From Haloferax mediterranei ATCC 33500 (GTDB taxonomy: Archaea; Halobacteriota; Halobacteria; Halobacteriales; Haloferacaceae), in contig NC_017944.1 of the NCBI RefSeq assembly GCF_000306765.2, positions 310,001-374,000 on the forward strand: a stretch of DNA of 64,000 bases. The letters run 5' to 3'. Below, piece after piece: positions 1 to 8,025 of this stretch. The translations under genes and the position numbers were made by a program. The notes beneath the pieces are model-generated. The model saw only the letters and a list, made by a program, of their open reading frames with translations. It made no database searches and had not been told where the DNA came from. The stretch's first letter is position 1, and each line of letters starts with the position of its first letter.

Positions 1-153
1 ACGGCCCGTGGAGCAGAGGAAGTCGCCAGCGAAATCGACCAGGTCGCGGCCGCGGCCGAAAAGCAGACGGCCAAGATATCGGACGTCACGCTCCTGCTGG
101 ACCGCATTGACGACGAGAAGGGCAACGCCAACGCCAGCACCCGGGGGATGTAG
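1..153 (+). CDS. Chemotaxis transducer (methyl-accepting protein), C-terminal end only
   Basis: The window opens inside a gene whose last 50 codons read through to a TAG at 151-153. The visible tail is alanine- and glutamate-rich and probably helical (GAEEVASEIDQVAAAAEKQ), ending in a charged, flexible segment. This is how the cytoplasmic signalling coiled coil of haloarchaeal Htr transducers ends. The next gene starts at the base after the stop and has a CheW-like domain, the adaptor that links transducers to CheA, so the pair is probably co-transcribed. The sensory and membrane parts lie outside the window, so the ligand cannot be judged. Confidence 0.6.
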   Translation, partial: TARGAEEVASEIDQVAAAAEKQTAKISDVTLLLDRIDDEKGNANASTRGM

Positions 154-597
154 ATGTCGCTCGGTGACAACGCCGACACGCAGGCGGCCGCCGCAGAGCC
201 AACGCAAGTTCTCGAATTCCAACTGGGTGACGAGCGATACTGCGTCGTTCTCGATGCAGTGACGGAGATTATCGACCGGCAAACGGTTCGGTCGCTTCCG
301 GACGTTCCGTCCCACGTCGTCGGTGCGATGGACTACCGCGGCGTGACGACGACGCTCGTCGACACCGCCTGTCTGCTCGGTGTCGGGTCGAATCCCGACG
401 CATCTCGGGTTATCGTTTTCGACGCCGCCGACGAAGATGCGACCGTCTATGGCTGGTTGGTCGACGAAGTGGACCGGGTGACCGATATCGCTCCCGAAAC
501 CGTCGATGACGCGCCGTTCGGCGACGAGCGAACGCGCGGTATCGTCCGAAGCGACGACGGACTCGTCGTGTGGGTCGACCCGCCGACGAACGACTGA
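154..597 (+). CDS. CheW-like chemotaxis adaptor protein
   Basis: A 147-residue protein. After an acidic N-terminal tail of about 20 residues, the body (VLEFQLGDERYCVVLDAV, then SLPDVPSHVVGAMDYRG and LVDTACLLG) follows the CheW beta-barrel pattern, including the conserved hydrophobic-G-hydrophobic stretch before the regulator-binding strand. CheW domains bridge transducers and the CheA kinase at the membrane. The ATG directly follows the transducer stop, which supports translational coupling. The length matches a stand-alone CheW domain. I cannot tell whether it is the main CheW or an accessory paralogue. Confidence 0.8.
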   Translation: MSLGDNADTQAAAAEPTQVLEFQLGDERYCVVLDAVTEIIDRQTVRSLPDVPSHVVGAMDYRGVTTTLVDTACLLGVGSNPDASRVIVFDAADEDATVYGWLVDEVDRVTDIAPETVDDAPFGDERTRGIVRSDDGLVVWVDPPTND

Positions 598-617
598 TTG
601 AATCTCGATTGGTCGGT

Positions 618-872
618 CAGCATTCCTGAAACTTCTTTACGGCGTTTGCGGAGACGTAGTGGGACTGGCGTATCTCGCGTTCCTGTCTTTCCGTCCGGGA
701 TGGTGACCCGCCACTTCTCGTCATCATCGAGACGTTCGAAGTGCTGCGGTTCGACGTTCCGCACTTTGCCGCTGTGGTGACCATGGAGTGCGAGGTCAAG
801 GGCGATGCGTCGACGCGGGTACTCGTCCTTGACGAGCGAGAGACGTTTGTCCTGCTCGTCGCGGGAGAGCCA
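618..872 (-). pseudogene. Tyrosine-recombinase (integrase) fragment
   Basis: On the minus strand an 80-codon stretch starts WLSRDEQDKRLSLVKDEYPR and continues with RIALDLALHGHHSGKVRNVE and IPDGKTGTRDTPVP. It matches the start of the catalytic domain of haloarchaeal XerC/D-like integrases, with the D-G-K-T-G turn before the lost catalytic half. A TGA lies two codons upstream of the first recognisable residue. No Arg-His-Arg-Tyr catalytic region follows before the frame runs into the antisense of the CheW gene. It is a decayed remnant and suggests that an integrated element once sat at this island edge. Confidence 0.6.
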
Positions 873-1145
873 CAGTCACTTTCCTGACTTCGATGGATAG
901 GGACGTGCCTGCATGGTTCCGGTATTGGTAGGTAGCTCTGTTTCCCGGAACCGTAGCTAGTTGGGTCGGGTCGATCTCGGGTGAAAACAGGTCGGTCTGG
1001 TGGCCTTGAGGTGTGGAGGGTTACGAAAATAGGCTATTCTTGAAAGTTGGTCAAGATCGAACGGGGAACTACGAGGGTGTGTCTTGGACTTCACTCATAA
1101 TGGTATTATATTAGCACTTATGGGAGGAAGTAACGTAAGGGTCGT

Positions 1146-1358
1146 ATGGCTAGTCAAGCGTATCAACTGGGGCTTCTGTTAGTAGTTTTTGGTGGGTTTC
1201 TTACAACCAATAGTTCCGGGGAGTTTGCCGGTCTTGGCGTTTTTGCAATGTACTTCGGTCTGTCCATCGGTGTCCTCAGCATTATACAAGAAGGGATACC
1301 TAACCGGAAGAAGACGACAAATTCATCGGAATCTACAGAGACGCAGTCTCGTAGGTGA
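1146..1358 (+). CDS. Small membrane protein, two predicted TM segments
   Basis: A 70-residue protein I do not recognise. Residues 5-22 and 28-48 form two hydrophobic segments separated by a short N/S/G turn, followed by a basic, then serine/threonine-rich tail (PNRKKTTNSSESTETQSRR). A purine-rich GGGAGGAAG about 20 bases upstream may help initiation. A TATA-like TATTATATT sits about 45 bases upstream. Local GC is visibly lower than in the flanking core genes, consistent with the accessory island. Confidence 0.45.
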   Translation: MASQAYQLGLLLVVFGGFLTTNSSGEFAGLGVFAMYFGLSIGVLSIIQEGIPNRKKTTNSSESTETQSRR

Positions 1359-1426
1359 ATTATCCGTTTCTGAGCAGTTCTCGGAAGAGCAGAACCGTCC
1401 CTATTGTCTTGGCTCTGTCCGACTCA

Positions 1427-1788
1427 TGGGCCGTGATACTCATTGGAAATGCCTAGATTGTGGACGGTGTCTTGGTACAACGAATCGAAGGGAGTACCCC
1501 CACTGTGAAGGAACTGTTTACAACCCAAACAAGTATCACCCAGATGATGGTTCGAACTTGCAGACTAACGAACGTTATCCAGGAGGGCTCGCTGTCGTCT
1601 TCGACAGCACGAGGTGTAATATTTCCATACTCCCGAAACAACTCAAGGATTCGGCCGTCAGAGGGGCGTCATCCACTCTGCACTGTGTCACATATTCAAC
1701 TGGTGAGAAGCCGGTACCCAGTAGGGTTCAAAATGGTACTATTCGTCGGCACCGCCGTTTGTCTCAGCGGGAGGTGAGAAGTCCCTGA
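1427..1788 (+). CDS. Possible small zinc-finger ORF, C-terminus doubtful
   Basis: The first 40 codons look like real coding sequence for a small haloarchaeal zinc-binding protein: HWKCLDCG followed by a third cysteine and REYPHCEG, giving C-x2-C and H-C ligand pairs. Beyond about residue 45 the frame loses any recognisable character and runs into the 3' end of the convergent nuclease gene. It may therefore be a frameshifted or truncated gene. No good ribosome-binding site is seen, and the frame is open upstream of this ATG. Confidence 0.25.
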
Positions 1789-2680
1789 GACTCGATTGAC
1801 CGTTCTCCTCGTTTTGGAGAGAGTCTTTCACGCGAGTTTGCTCAAGCTTGGATTGGACCTGGAGCAGCTTCCCGATTCGGTGCCGATCAAAGACGAACTC
1901 CCCATCAGCGTTCTGAGAACACCCTCCAATCTTTTCCAAGAACCGCAATGCGTCTGTGGCTTTCTCTAGTGGAACCTCTCTATGGCGATATCGTTCAATC
2001 ACGTCCGAAGGTGTGACTTTGAGCCGGTCATCCTTACCAAGGTTATTCAGGACAAAGTCATGGGCAATCGAGTAGGCAAGAATCTCCCGGTTTGCATTCT
2101 CCGTCAAGTAGACCTTCTTGTCGACTAGCCTCGGAAGCTGAATACCTGTCCGAAGCATTGCTTCAAGACCATCATCTTCGAGCTCCCCTTCCTCATGCTT
2201 GAGGGCCTCGCCTTTGTCTTGTGAGAGAACAGTACAGTGCTGACTCAGCTCATCGAGTGCTTCCGTACACCCTGAAGACGTTCGACAACCATCGATGAAG
2301 TCGGTGTAGTAGACAATGATCGGCTCAACGTTGCTCAGGTCATTCGGGTCTACCCCTTGGCCACTGAACTCAGCGTCACGAAGAAATTCAACCACGTTCT
2401 CATAGCTCAGTTCGTTACACCGCTCCATCTGGCGAATATCTCGACCGTTGATATTCCCACCCGACTTGATTTCCACAAGCAGAGCCGTCTCACCGTTGAA
2501 CAGCACGAAGTCGGGGCCGACCTCCAGTTGCTGGCGGCTATCGGTGATTGTGACGAAACTCCCAACCAGACGGTATCCGAGGTCAAACAGCGCATCAGAG
2601 CCGGACAGGCCGTCGAATGAGCTGAAAAAGAGATTATATGAGTCGACTTCGCGTTGTTGTTTGACCCACTGTTCTGTCAT
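1739..2680 (-). CDS. PD-(D/E)XK nuclease-like protein of a two-gene operon
   Basis: A 313-residue protein of no family I can name with certainty. Near the N-terminus, G55-P56-D57 followed by E70-I71-K72 (GPDFVLFNGETALLVEIKSG) fits the PD-(D/E)XK nuclease signature, with D57, E70 and K72 as likely catalytic residues. A helix with Q84 and E86 follows, as in Holliday-junction-resolvase-like folds and in Shedu/DUF4263-type defence nucleases. The C-terminal half (VTPSDVIERYRHREVPLEKA) looks winged-helix-like. The ATG lies one base after the stop of the upstream gene, so the two are almost certainly co-expressed. Low GC and the CRISPR-relic context suggest a mobile defence module, which is inference. 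Confidence 0.6.
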   Translation of the reverse strand: MTEQWVKQQREVDSYNLFFSSFDGLSGSDALFDLGYRLVGSFVTITDSRQQLEVGPDFVLFNGETALLVEIKSGGNINGRDIRQMERCNELSYENVVEFLRDAEFSGQGVDPNDLSNVEPIIVYYTDFIDGCRTSSGCTEALDELSQHCTVLSQDKGEALKHEEGELEDDGLEAMLRTGIQLPRLVDKKVYLTENANREILAYSIAHDFVLNNLGKDDRLKVTPSDVIERYRHREVPLEKATDALRFLEKIGGCSQNADGEFVFDRHRIGKLLQVQSKLEQTRVKDSLQNEENGQSSLRDFSPPAETNGGADE

Positions 2681-2681
2681 T

Positions 2682-3830
2682 CTACACCTTCAACTTCCGG
2701 GAGTTCTTTTCGAGCGTGTACGTCGAATCGAACTCCTCGAAGACTAAGCTACAGAAGTCACGGAACGAAGTGGACGTTGTCGCCTCCTTCGCGTGGAGAT
2801 GGATATCTTCAGCCTCGACCGTGATCTCAAACGGTTCACTAGTGTCCTTGTCGAAGACGAGGTAGTTCCCGTGCTCCCAGACTGAATACTCGTACCTCCG
2901 TTTGTGGTCTAAGACGCGTTCTTCAAGGAAGTCCGCAGTGTCTTGGTCCAGAGTGTACTCTTCTGAGTCGTCGATCAGTCTTAGTGTGGTTCCACCCTCG
3001 ATGGTGAAGCCGTCTTTGAACGACTCTCGAATCGGTTTGTGTTCGATCTTGTAATTCTGCTGGTCGTGCGACTCAAACCCTTTCGATAGCTCTTCTAAGG
3101 TCTGTCTTCCGCGCTCTTCTGAGCCGGGTCGGACACTGGAGAACGTGAAGTGACCTTCTTGAGCAACCGAGCTTCGGATGGCCGCATCGGGACTGTTTCG
3201 TTGCTTGAATTCGAGCCTCGTCGGCTTCGCATCGAAGACGTTCTCGACTTTTTGCAGGTCCTCGTCAGTACCGCCGTGGAACCGAATACTCGCGCGCTTG
3301 TCCGTTTTGTACGAGTGGTACTTTGCAGTGAAGCCGGAAACTGAAGTCCCGTATAATTCCTCGACGATCTCTTCTAAGTCGGACGGTGTGAGGAACACCC
3401 GCTCTAGAGATGGGAGGTACTGGAGCAGCTTCTCAACCGTTTTCTTCGTCCACTTCCGGCGTTCGGCAGTGATTACTCGGAGGTAGTCTCCGTCATCGAT
3501 GAAGACGAATTGGTCGGTGCGTGCCCGTTTCGGCGTGTCGATTTCGACATATGACACGTCCTCGCCGAGGCGTTCTTCGTGGAAGTTGTGCTCAGTGATG
3601 TATCTCTGAATGTAGTCTGAGAGGCCTTCTGTCTCGGCTAGCCTCTCGATCTCGGTATTCAGCGACCCTAATTTGAACCCGTGGTTGTTTGCGAGGAATA
3701 TCTTGACCTGCGTCTTCCGCTGGCCGCGTTCTTCCTCGTGTTTTATCTCTTCATCTGTCCGGGTGACGTACTCGATAAACATCGAGACGATCTCCTCGGT
3801 ATTCCCGGACAGTTGGCTGGGTTCGAATTT
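2682..3830 (-). CDS. Unrecognised protein, first gene of the nuclease operon
   Basis: A 382-residue acidic and basic mixed protein (start MKFEPSQLSGNTEEIVSMFI) with no domain I recognise. It has no signal peptide or membrane segment and several predicted helices with alternating charge, such as KHEEERGQRKTQVKIF and WTKKTVEKLLQYLPSLERVF. I chose the ATG at 3830 over an upstream one at 3926, because the upstream 32 codons lie inside the trailer-like repeat shared with array B. A TATA-like CTTTAAATT in that repeat, about 60 bases upstream, could be the promoter. It is followed after one base by the PD-(D/E)XK gene. A sensor or partner role is inference only. Confidence 0.55.
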   Translation of the reverse strand, partial: KFEPSQLSGNTEEIVSMFIEYVTRTDEEIKHEEERGQRKTQVKIFLANNHGFKLGSLNTEIERLAETEGLSDYIQRYITEHNFHEERLGEDVSYVEIDTPKRARTDQFVFIDDGDYLRVITAERRKWTKKTVEKLLQYLPSLERVFLTPSDLEEIVEELYGTSVSGFTAKYHSYKTDKRASIRFHGGTDEDLQKVENVFDAKPTRLEFKQRNSPDAAIRSSVAQEGHFTFSSVRPGSEERGRQTLEELSKGFESHDQQNYKIEHKPIRESFKDGFTIEGGTTLRLIDDSEEYTLDQDTADFLEERVLDHKRRYEYSVWEHGNYLVFDKDTSEPFEITVEAEDIHLHAKEATTSTSFRDFCSLVFEEFDSTYTLEKNSRKLKV

Positions 3831-3844
3831 CATGTCACACGTTC

Positions 3845-3938
3845 CTCTATACGATGGATGTACTGGAAGAGTATTCAGACTACGGAATTTAAAGTTTACC
3901 GATGGGTCTGAATTTCCTCCTGTCACATTTGGAGTCGG
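3845..3938 (-). repeat. Inverted copy of the array B trailer sequence
   Basis: Read on the minus strand, this stretch is nearly identical to the sequence right after the last repeat of array B (36002-36095), with only a few substitutions. With the degenerate repeat next to it the shared block is about 125 bp. The similarity stops 15 bp before the start codon of the operon at 3830 and at the end of the degenerate repeat on the other side. The block contains the TATA-like CTTTAAATT facing the nuclease operon. Confidence 0.9.
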
Positions 3939-4034
3939 GATTTAATCCCGCAAGGGTTCGTCTGTAACGACGTCGTGTTCTTGGGCAGGATACGCTTTCA
4001 CGTCGCTTCAACCCAACTAGGGTTCGTCTGTAAC
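3939..4034 (-). CRISPR. Mini CRISPR relic: two repeats, one 36-nt spacer
   Basis: Minus-strand repeat at 4005-4034 is identical to the array B repeat (starts GTTACAGACGAACCC, ends TTGGGTTGAAGC). After a 36-nt spacer (3969-4004) comes a degenerate terminal repeat at 3939-3968 reading GTTACAGACGAACCCTTGCG then GGATTAAATC. That degenerate repeat matches the terminal repeat of array B at 28 of 30 positions. It is followed by the trailer copy, so this is the leader-distal end of a former array that has lost its leader-proximal part. No leader is attached at 4035. Confidence 0.9.
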
Positions 4035-4339
4035 CGTGAGAAAGGTTTTACTAGTTATTGGCAACACATGATATGGCATCTTTTGGCCCCCCGGGCCTTT
4101 GGTATCGACCTCATCCATGGACAGATCCGTCTGCGATTGCCATTGGATATCCACAACGCTCTCAAAATAAACAGACATCAATTGAAACGAGATGTGTCTT
4201 GACTCGGTTACAGTGGCTGCGTCCTCGAACGAACCGGTGACAGTCACGGAGAGTCACAGCCGGTAATGGCACCCTCGATCTTGTACCTCGGTCGCTGAAC
4301 TGGGTGAAGAAAGTCGATTCAGCAGATGTGTGGGATCTC
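4035..4339. other. Gap between CRISPR relic and orphan leader
   Basis: About 300 bases with no gene I can support. Short open frames on both strands here have no start context and no family resemblance. Base composition is mixed, AT-rich next to the relic and more GC-rich towards the leader-like block. Confidence 0.4.
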
Positions 4340-4420
4340 AGCGGAATTTCCGTCGACCCCCCGGTGAAGAGGGTTCTTGTGGGTCGACGGAAACTGTTGA
4401 GCGGGAGCAGTGTGTAGAAT
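4340..4420 (+). promoter_or_regulatory. Orphan CRISPR leader-like sequence
   Basis: The stretch TTTCCGTCGACCCCCCGG, then GGGTCGACGGAAACTGTTGA and GGGAGCAGTGTGTAG, matches the leader of array A almost base for base over its second half and shares the GTCGACC...GGTCGAC frame with leader B. It points right, yet no repeat follows; the next gene starts at 4507. It is opposite in orientation to the nearby mini array at 3939-4034, as if the segment between them had been flipped. The palindromic pair TTTCCGTCGACC / GGTCGACGGAAA is intact. Confidence 0.8.
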
Positions 4421-4506
4421 GTTGAGAACCCTACGCCGGGCAGACCTGCCTCGGATATCAAACCCGTCCTGTACTTTCTTGTTCGCTCGCTCCGAGCGAA
4501 TACTTG

Positions 4507-5817
4507 ATGGAAACACGTCAGGACGCCGTCGATACTTTCGATTCGTTCCGGCAGTTCATCGGTCTCGAACGCGACGTATTCGTCCTCTCCTTGGCGATGT
4601 TCGCGTTCAGCCTGTCGTTTCAGATGACCGGACGGTATATCCCCGAATACCTCCGGGTTCTCGGGTCTGGCGCGACTGTCGTCGGATTGTACGGCAGTGT
4701 GGGAAACCTCATCGGCGCGCTCTATCCCTACCCGGGCGGGGCACTCTCCGATAGGCTCGGGTCGCGCCTCTCACTCACGCTGTTCGGAACGCTCTCTTCC
4801 GCTGGGTTTCTTCTCTGGTTCGTCGCTCCTGAGGTTCCGCCGGTGACGCTTGCGGGCGTCTCGCTCGACCCGTGGATTTGGATATTTGTCGGCCTCTTTC
4901 TCACGCAGGCGTGGAAGTCGTTCGGCTTGGGTGCGACGTTCGCTATCGTCAAGCAGAGCGTTCCGCCCGAGCGGTTGGCGATGGGCTTTGCGAGCACCGA
5001 GATATTCCGGCGAATCGGGTTCCTCCTTGGGCCACTCATCGCGGCCGCGTTGTTGGCAGTGACGGCGAACTTCGTTGACGGGTTCCAGTACGTCCTCGTC
5101 GTCGCTGCGGCCTTCGGTATCGTCGCAACGATTGCGCAGCACTTCCTCTACGACGCCGACGAAGATTCGATTGGAAAGTCGTTCGAAGGCTTCGCGCAAC
5201 TTCGCGACGACCTCCAGTCGCTTCCCGAGACGCTCCGGCCGCTTCTCATTGCCGACACACTCATCCGGTTTGCAAACGGCATGGTGTACGTCTTCTTCGT
5301 CATCGTCGTCACCGACTTCCTCAAAGTCGGATTCACGGGTTTCGGCGTCTCGCTTCGGCCGGATGCCTTCTTCGGAATCTTGCTCGGCGTCGAGATGGTC
5401 GTTGCGCTCTTGACGAAACTCCCCGTCTCGAAACTCGCCGAGCGGACCGGTCTCAAACCGGTTGTCGGACTCGGTTTTTCCGTTTACGCCATCTTCCCCG
5501 TCCTTCTCATCTTCGCGCCACGTAACCAGTGGGTACTCGTCGCGCTCTTTGCCTTCTCGGGGCTCCGTTTCGCTGGTCTCCCGGCCCACAAAGCGCTCAT
5601 CGTCGGTCCGGCCGAGCGAAATGCCGGTGGCCGCGTAACTGGGGCCTACTACCTGATTCGAAACACGGTGGTCATCCCGAGTGCGGCACTCGGCGGCTGG
5701 CTCTATGCGAACGACCCGACTGTCGCATTCTCTGTCGCGTCGCTCGTCGGTATCGCCGGAGTTGGCTACTTCGCACTTCGCGGAAAAGAGTTCGAGGCGT
5801 ACGCGAGCGGGGCGTAG
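4507..5817 (+). CDS. MFS transporter
   Basis: A 436-residue protein with about twelve hydrophobic segments. The loop between TM2 and TM3 (YPGGALSDRLGSRLSL) is the G-x3-D-R-x-G-R-type motif A of the major facilitator superfamily; a second copy of the pattern (KLAERTGLKPVV) begins the C-terminal half. Such proteins are secondary transporters in the cytoplasmic membrane. The substrate cannot be read from the sequence. I prefer the ATG at 4507 over the TTG one codon upstream. It stands alone, with the CRISPR leader relic upstream and a convergent lipoprotein gene downstream. Confidence 0.85.
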   Translation: METRQDAVDTFDSFRQFIGLERDVFVLSLAMFAFSLSFQMTGRYIPEYLRVLGSGATVVGLYGSVGNLIGALYPYPGGALSDRLGSRLSLTLFGTLSSAGFLLWFVAPEVPPVTLAGVSLDPWIWIFVGLFLTQAWKSFGLGATFAIVKQSVPPERLAMGFASTEIFRRIGFLLGPLIAAALLAVTANFVDGFQYVLVVAAAFGIVATIAQHFLYDADEDSIGKSFEGFAQLRDDLQSLPETLRPLLIADTLIRFANGMVYVFFVIVVTDFLKVGFTGFGVSLRPDAFFGILLGVEMVVALLTKLPVSKLAERTGLKPVVGLGFSVYAIFPVLLIFAPRNQWVLVALFAFSGLRFAGLPAHKALIVGPAERNAGGRVTGAYYLIRNTVVIPSAALGGWLYANDPTVAFSVASLVGIAGVGYFALRGKEFEAYASGA

Positions 5818-5877
5818 TCTCCTCTCCGGAGCGCTCCCGCCTGTGGATGCGTTCTCACTTGTTGGAACGTATTTCCC

Positions 5878-6453
5878 TCAGTTAGGCCGTATCAGTTGAA
5901 CTTCGTAGTAGTACATTTCTTCGAGGTCATCTTCGAACACGAGGTGGATGAGTGCTTTCTCATCGGCAGCGATGTTGTTCGTCACGTCGGTATCTTCGCT
6001 GATGAGTTCTCCCTCTTCATCGTACACTTGGCCAACGACTTCTATCCGCCCGATACTCGATGTGGTCTTGACCGAGAGACCAACGTTGTAGGTACCTTTC
6101 TTCTCGTCGACCGTCGCGTAGTTCTGCCACGACTTGGCGGACAGAAAGTCAGACGAGACGATGACACCTGGAATGTCTCCTTTCAGCAGGAGTGTTCCAA
6201 CGACCTCGGGGTCGTCGTCGTCGCGTTCGAAGTCGATTCGGTCTTCCGGCGGTACGGGGGTCGGTTCTGGAGTTGACTCGGGCGTGGACGTTGTATTAGT
6301 CGCCGGTTCAGAGGTTTCCTTCACCGGTTCTTTGGTGCTGTCTGCGCCACCGCTGTTCTGTTCTCCGTCCGATTGGGGGGTGTCTCCCCCGAGACATCCG
6401 GAGACGAGCACGATTCCCGCTCCGACGCTGCTGAGGAACTTGCGCCTGTCCAT
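5878..6453 (-). CDS. Tat-type lipoprotein, FxLYD-like domain
   Basis: A 191-residue secreted protein. The N-terminus MDRRKFLSSVGAGIVLVSGC has a twin-arginine motif and a lipobox (VSGC), so it is probably Tat-exported and lipid-anchored at the cysteine. A Ser/Thr/Pro/Glu-rich linker (residues 25-70) leads to a beta-rich domain (residues 80-190) with the features of haloarchaeal FxLYD-type domains: VVGTLLLKG, VVGQVYDEEGELI and a closing YYYEVQLIRP strand. No enzymatic residues are apparent. It converges with the MFS gene and has an AT-rich promoter region upstream. Confidence 0.7.
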   Translation of the reverse strand: MDRRKFLSSVGAGIVLVSGCLGGDTPQSDGEQNSGGADSTKEPVKETSEPATNTTSTPESTPEPTPVPPEDRIDFERDDDDPEVVGTLLLKGDIPGVIVSSDFLSAKSWQNYATVDEKKGTYNVGLSVKTTSSIGRIEVVGQVYDEEGELISEDTDVTNNIAADEKALIHLVFEDDLEEMYYYEVQLIRPN

Positions 6454-6740
6454 GAATGTTGTATCTTCATATGTATACTAATTTATGATTGTCCTGAATA
6501 TCAGACGTTAATGGCCTCGTGAATGTAATTTGGAGGTTATGATGTGTATTACGATAGTAGTACGAGTTGTGATAGGTTAGCCAATAGAATCGCTGACACT
6601 CGCTGATGATGCTTGGGGAAAATCCGTCGCAGTCACGTATATTCAGCACACTTGTCGGCGGGAATAACTCCGTGCGGAGGCTGTGTGCAACTCACGAGAT
6701 CCACACAAAGATTCAACTTACTAAAAATACATCTTTGTTC

Positions 6741-7376
6741 ATGAATATTGGGATACTCGGTGCTGGTCGACTCGGCGGAACGCTGTCCCAACTGTTTGTC
6801 GAGGCAGGCCACGAGGTCGCCGTCGCGAACGCGAGTGGTCCCGAGTCTATGGAGGACCTGTCTGAGGTACTTGGGCCGCAACTCCACACGGTGCCCCCGG
6901 TTCGTGCGATTCAGTTCGGCGATGTCGTTTTCCTCGCGATTCCCTTCAGAAAGCGTGACTCGCTTCCCGATGCCCATCACTTCGCAGAGAAGGTAGTCGT
7001 CGACGCGATGAATCCGTACACGGAGAACTTCCACGTGATGGACCTCGGCGATGACACCTCGTCAGAACTCGTCGCAGCACAACTCCCGGATGCAACGGTA
7101 GTCAAGGCGTTCAACACGATACACTGGGAGACACTTCGCGACTTCGGGCATCCCGAACTGCCGGAGTCGGAGCGAATCGCTATCTTCCTTGCAGGCGACG
7201 ACCCGGATGCCAAGGTAGTCGTTGCCGACCTGATACGCGACCTCGGATTTGGCCCGGTCGATGTCGGTGGTCTCGTCTCCGGAGGTGAACTGTTGGAACC
7301 CGGCTCTGCGTTGTATAAACGCGAGATATCGACGGAAGAAGCTCGCAAGACCGTGCGAAGGCTGCGTGCTCAGTAA
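6741..7376 (+). CDS. NADPH-dependent F420 reductase-like oxidoreductase
   Basis: A 211-residue protein starting MNIGILGAGRLGGTLSQLF, a Rossmann fold GxGxxG nucleotide-binding loop. KVVVDAMNPYTE and VVKAFNTIHW are the next conserved blocks of the F420-dependent NADP oxidoreductase family (NADP-reductase/ProC-like fold). The family transfers hydride between NADP and a flavin or deazaflavin, but many haloarchaeal members are only assigned by homology. An ATG at 6741 is preferred to an upstream in-frame one because the glycine loop starts immediately after it and TACTAAAAATAC lies just upstream, suggesting a short or absent leader. Confidence 0.75.
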   Translation: MNIGILGAGRLGGTLSQLFVEAGHEVAVANASGPESMEDLSEVLGPQLHTVPPVRAIQFGDVVFLAIPFRKRDSLPDAHHFAEKVVVDAMNPYTENFHVMDLGDDTSSELVAAQLPDATVVKAFNTIHWETLRDFGHPELPESERIAIFLAGDDPDAKVVVADLIRDLGFGPVDVGGLVSGGELLEPGSALYKREISTEEARKTVRRLRAQ

Positions 7377-7519
7377 GGAAACCCGCCGCCCGGCAAATAC
7401 CACATAATTATTAGTTGTGTATTCACCACACTACATCTAAACCAGTTGGAACTCGTGACTTTCACGAAATAGAACTGTTCACAAATAGCATGGATTTAAG
7501 AGCCGCCATCCCAGAACGA

Positions 7520-7849
7520 TGGATGTCAGGCACCATGATGGCACAGACGAAACGATGGAAGAATTCACGCGTAACGTACGACGAGGCTACCGGGGCATAC
7601 CGAGTCGACCGCGATACTGGAGAACCACTGAGTACGAATGTGGTCTTAAGTGTTGCAGCAATTGAGGGTGTTCAGCCAACACATCTCCCACCACTCGCCA
7701 ACACTATCGACCCAGATGCGCTCGACTCCTTGTTTGGTTGTTCGAACGATGCAATCCTCTCCTTTTCTTATGCCGGGTACCGAGTTACGCTCGATGCAAT
7801 CGGTTCCCTCGAAGTGGTCCCCGTCGGCAACCCCCAGACCCTCCAGTAA
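7520..7849 (+). CDS. HalOD1 output-domain protein
   Basis: The region from about residue 30 (NVVLSVAAIEGVQPTHLPPL, then DALDSLF and ISFSYAGYRVTLDAIG-like strands) matches the halobacterial output domain HalOD1, a small domain often found alone or after response regulators. The start is uncertain: ATGs occur at 7490, 7520, 7532 and 7535. I take 7520 because GGATTTAAG, a TATA-like element, is about 25 bases before it, fitting leaderless transcription. There is no partner kinase or receiver gene next to it. Function is signalling by family association only. Confidence 0.65.
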   Translation, partial: WMSGTMMAQTKRWKNSRVTYDEATGAYRVDRDTGEPLSTNVVLSVAAIEGVQPTHLPPLANTIDPDALDSLFGCSNDAILSFSYAGYRVTLDAIGSLEVVPVGNPQTLQ

Positions 7850-8025
7850 CTCCACCGCTGCGTAGCGAGCCGACGCTCACTTCGATACTACTCACGTCGA
7901 GGAGTGCCATATGATCAGTACTGGTATCGCGGCCCTCGTTCTCTGGAGCATGTCATGGAATCGTCCCCAAGGAATTGGGTTCACCCCGACCTTCAGCGAA
8001 TCGGCTGTTAGATAGTGTGTGCTAT

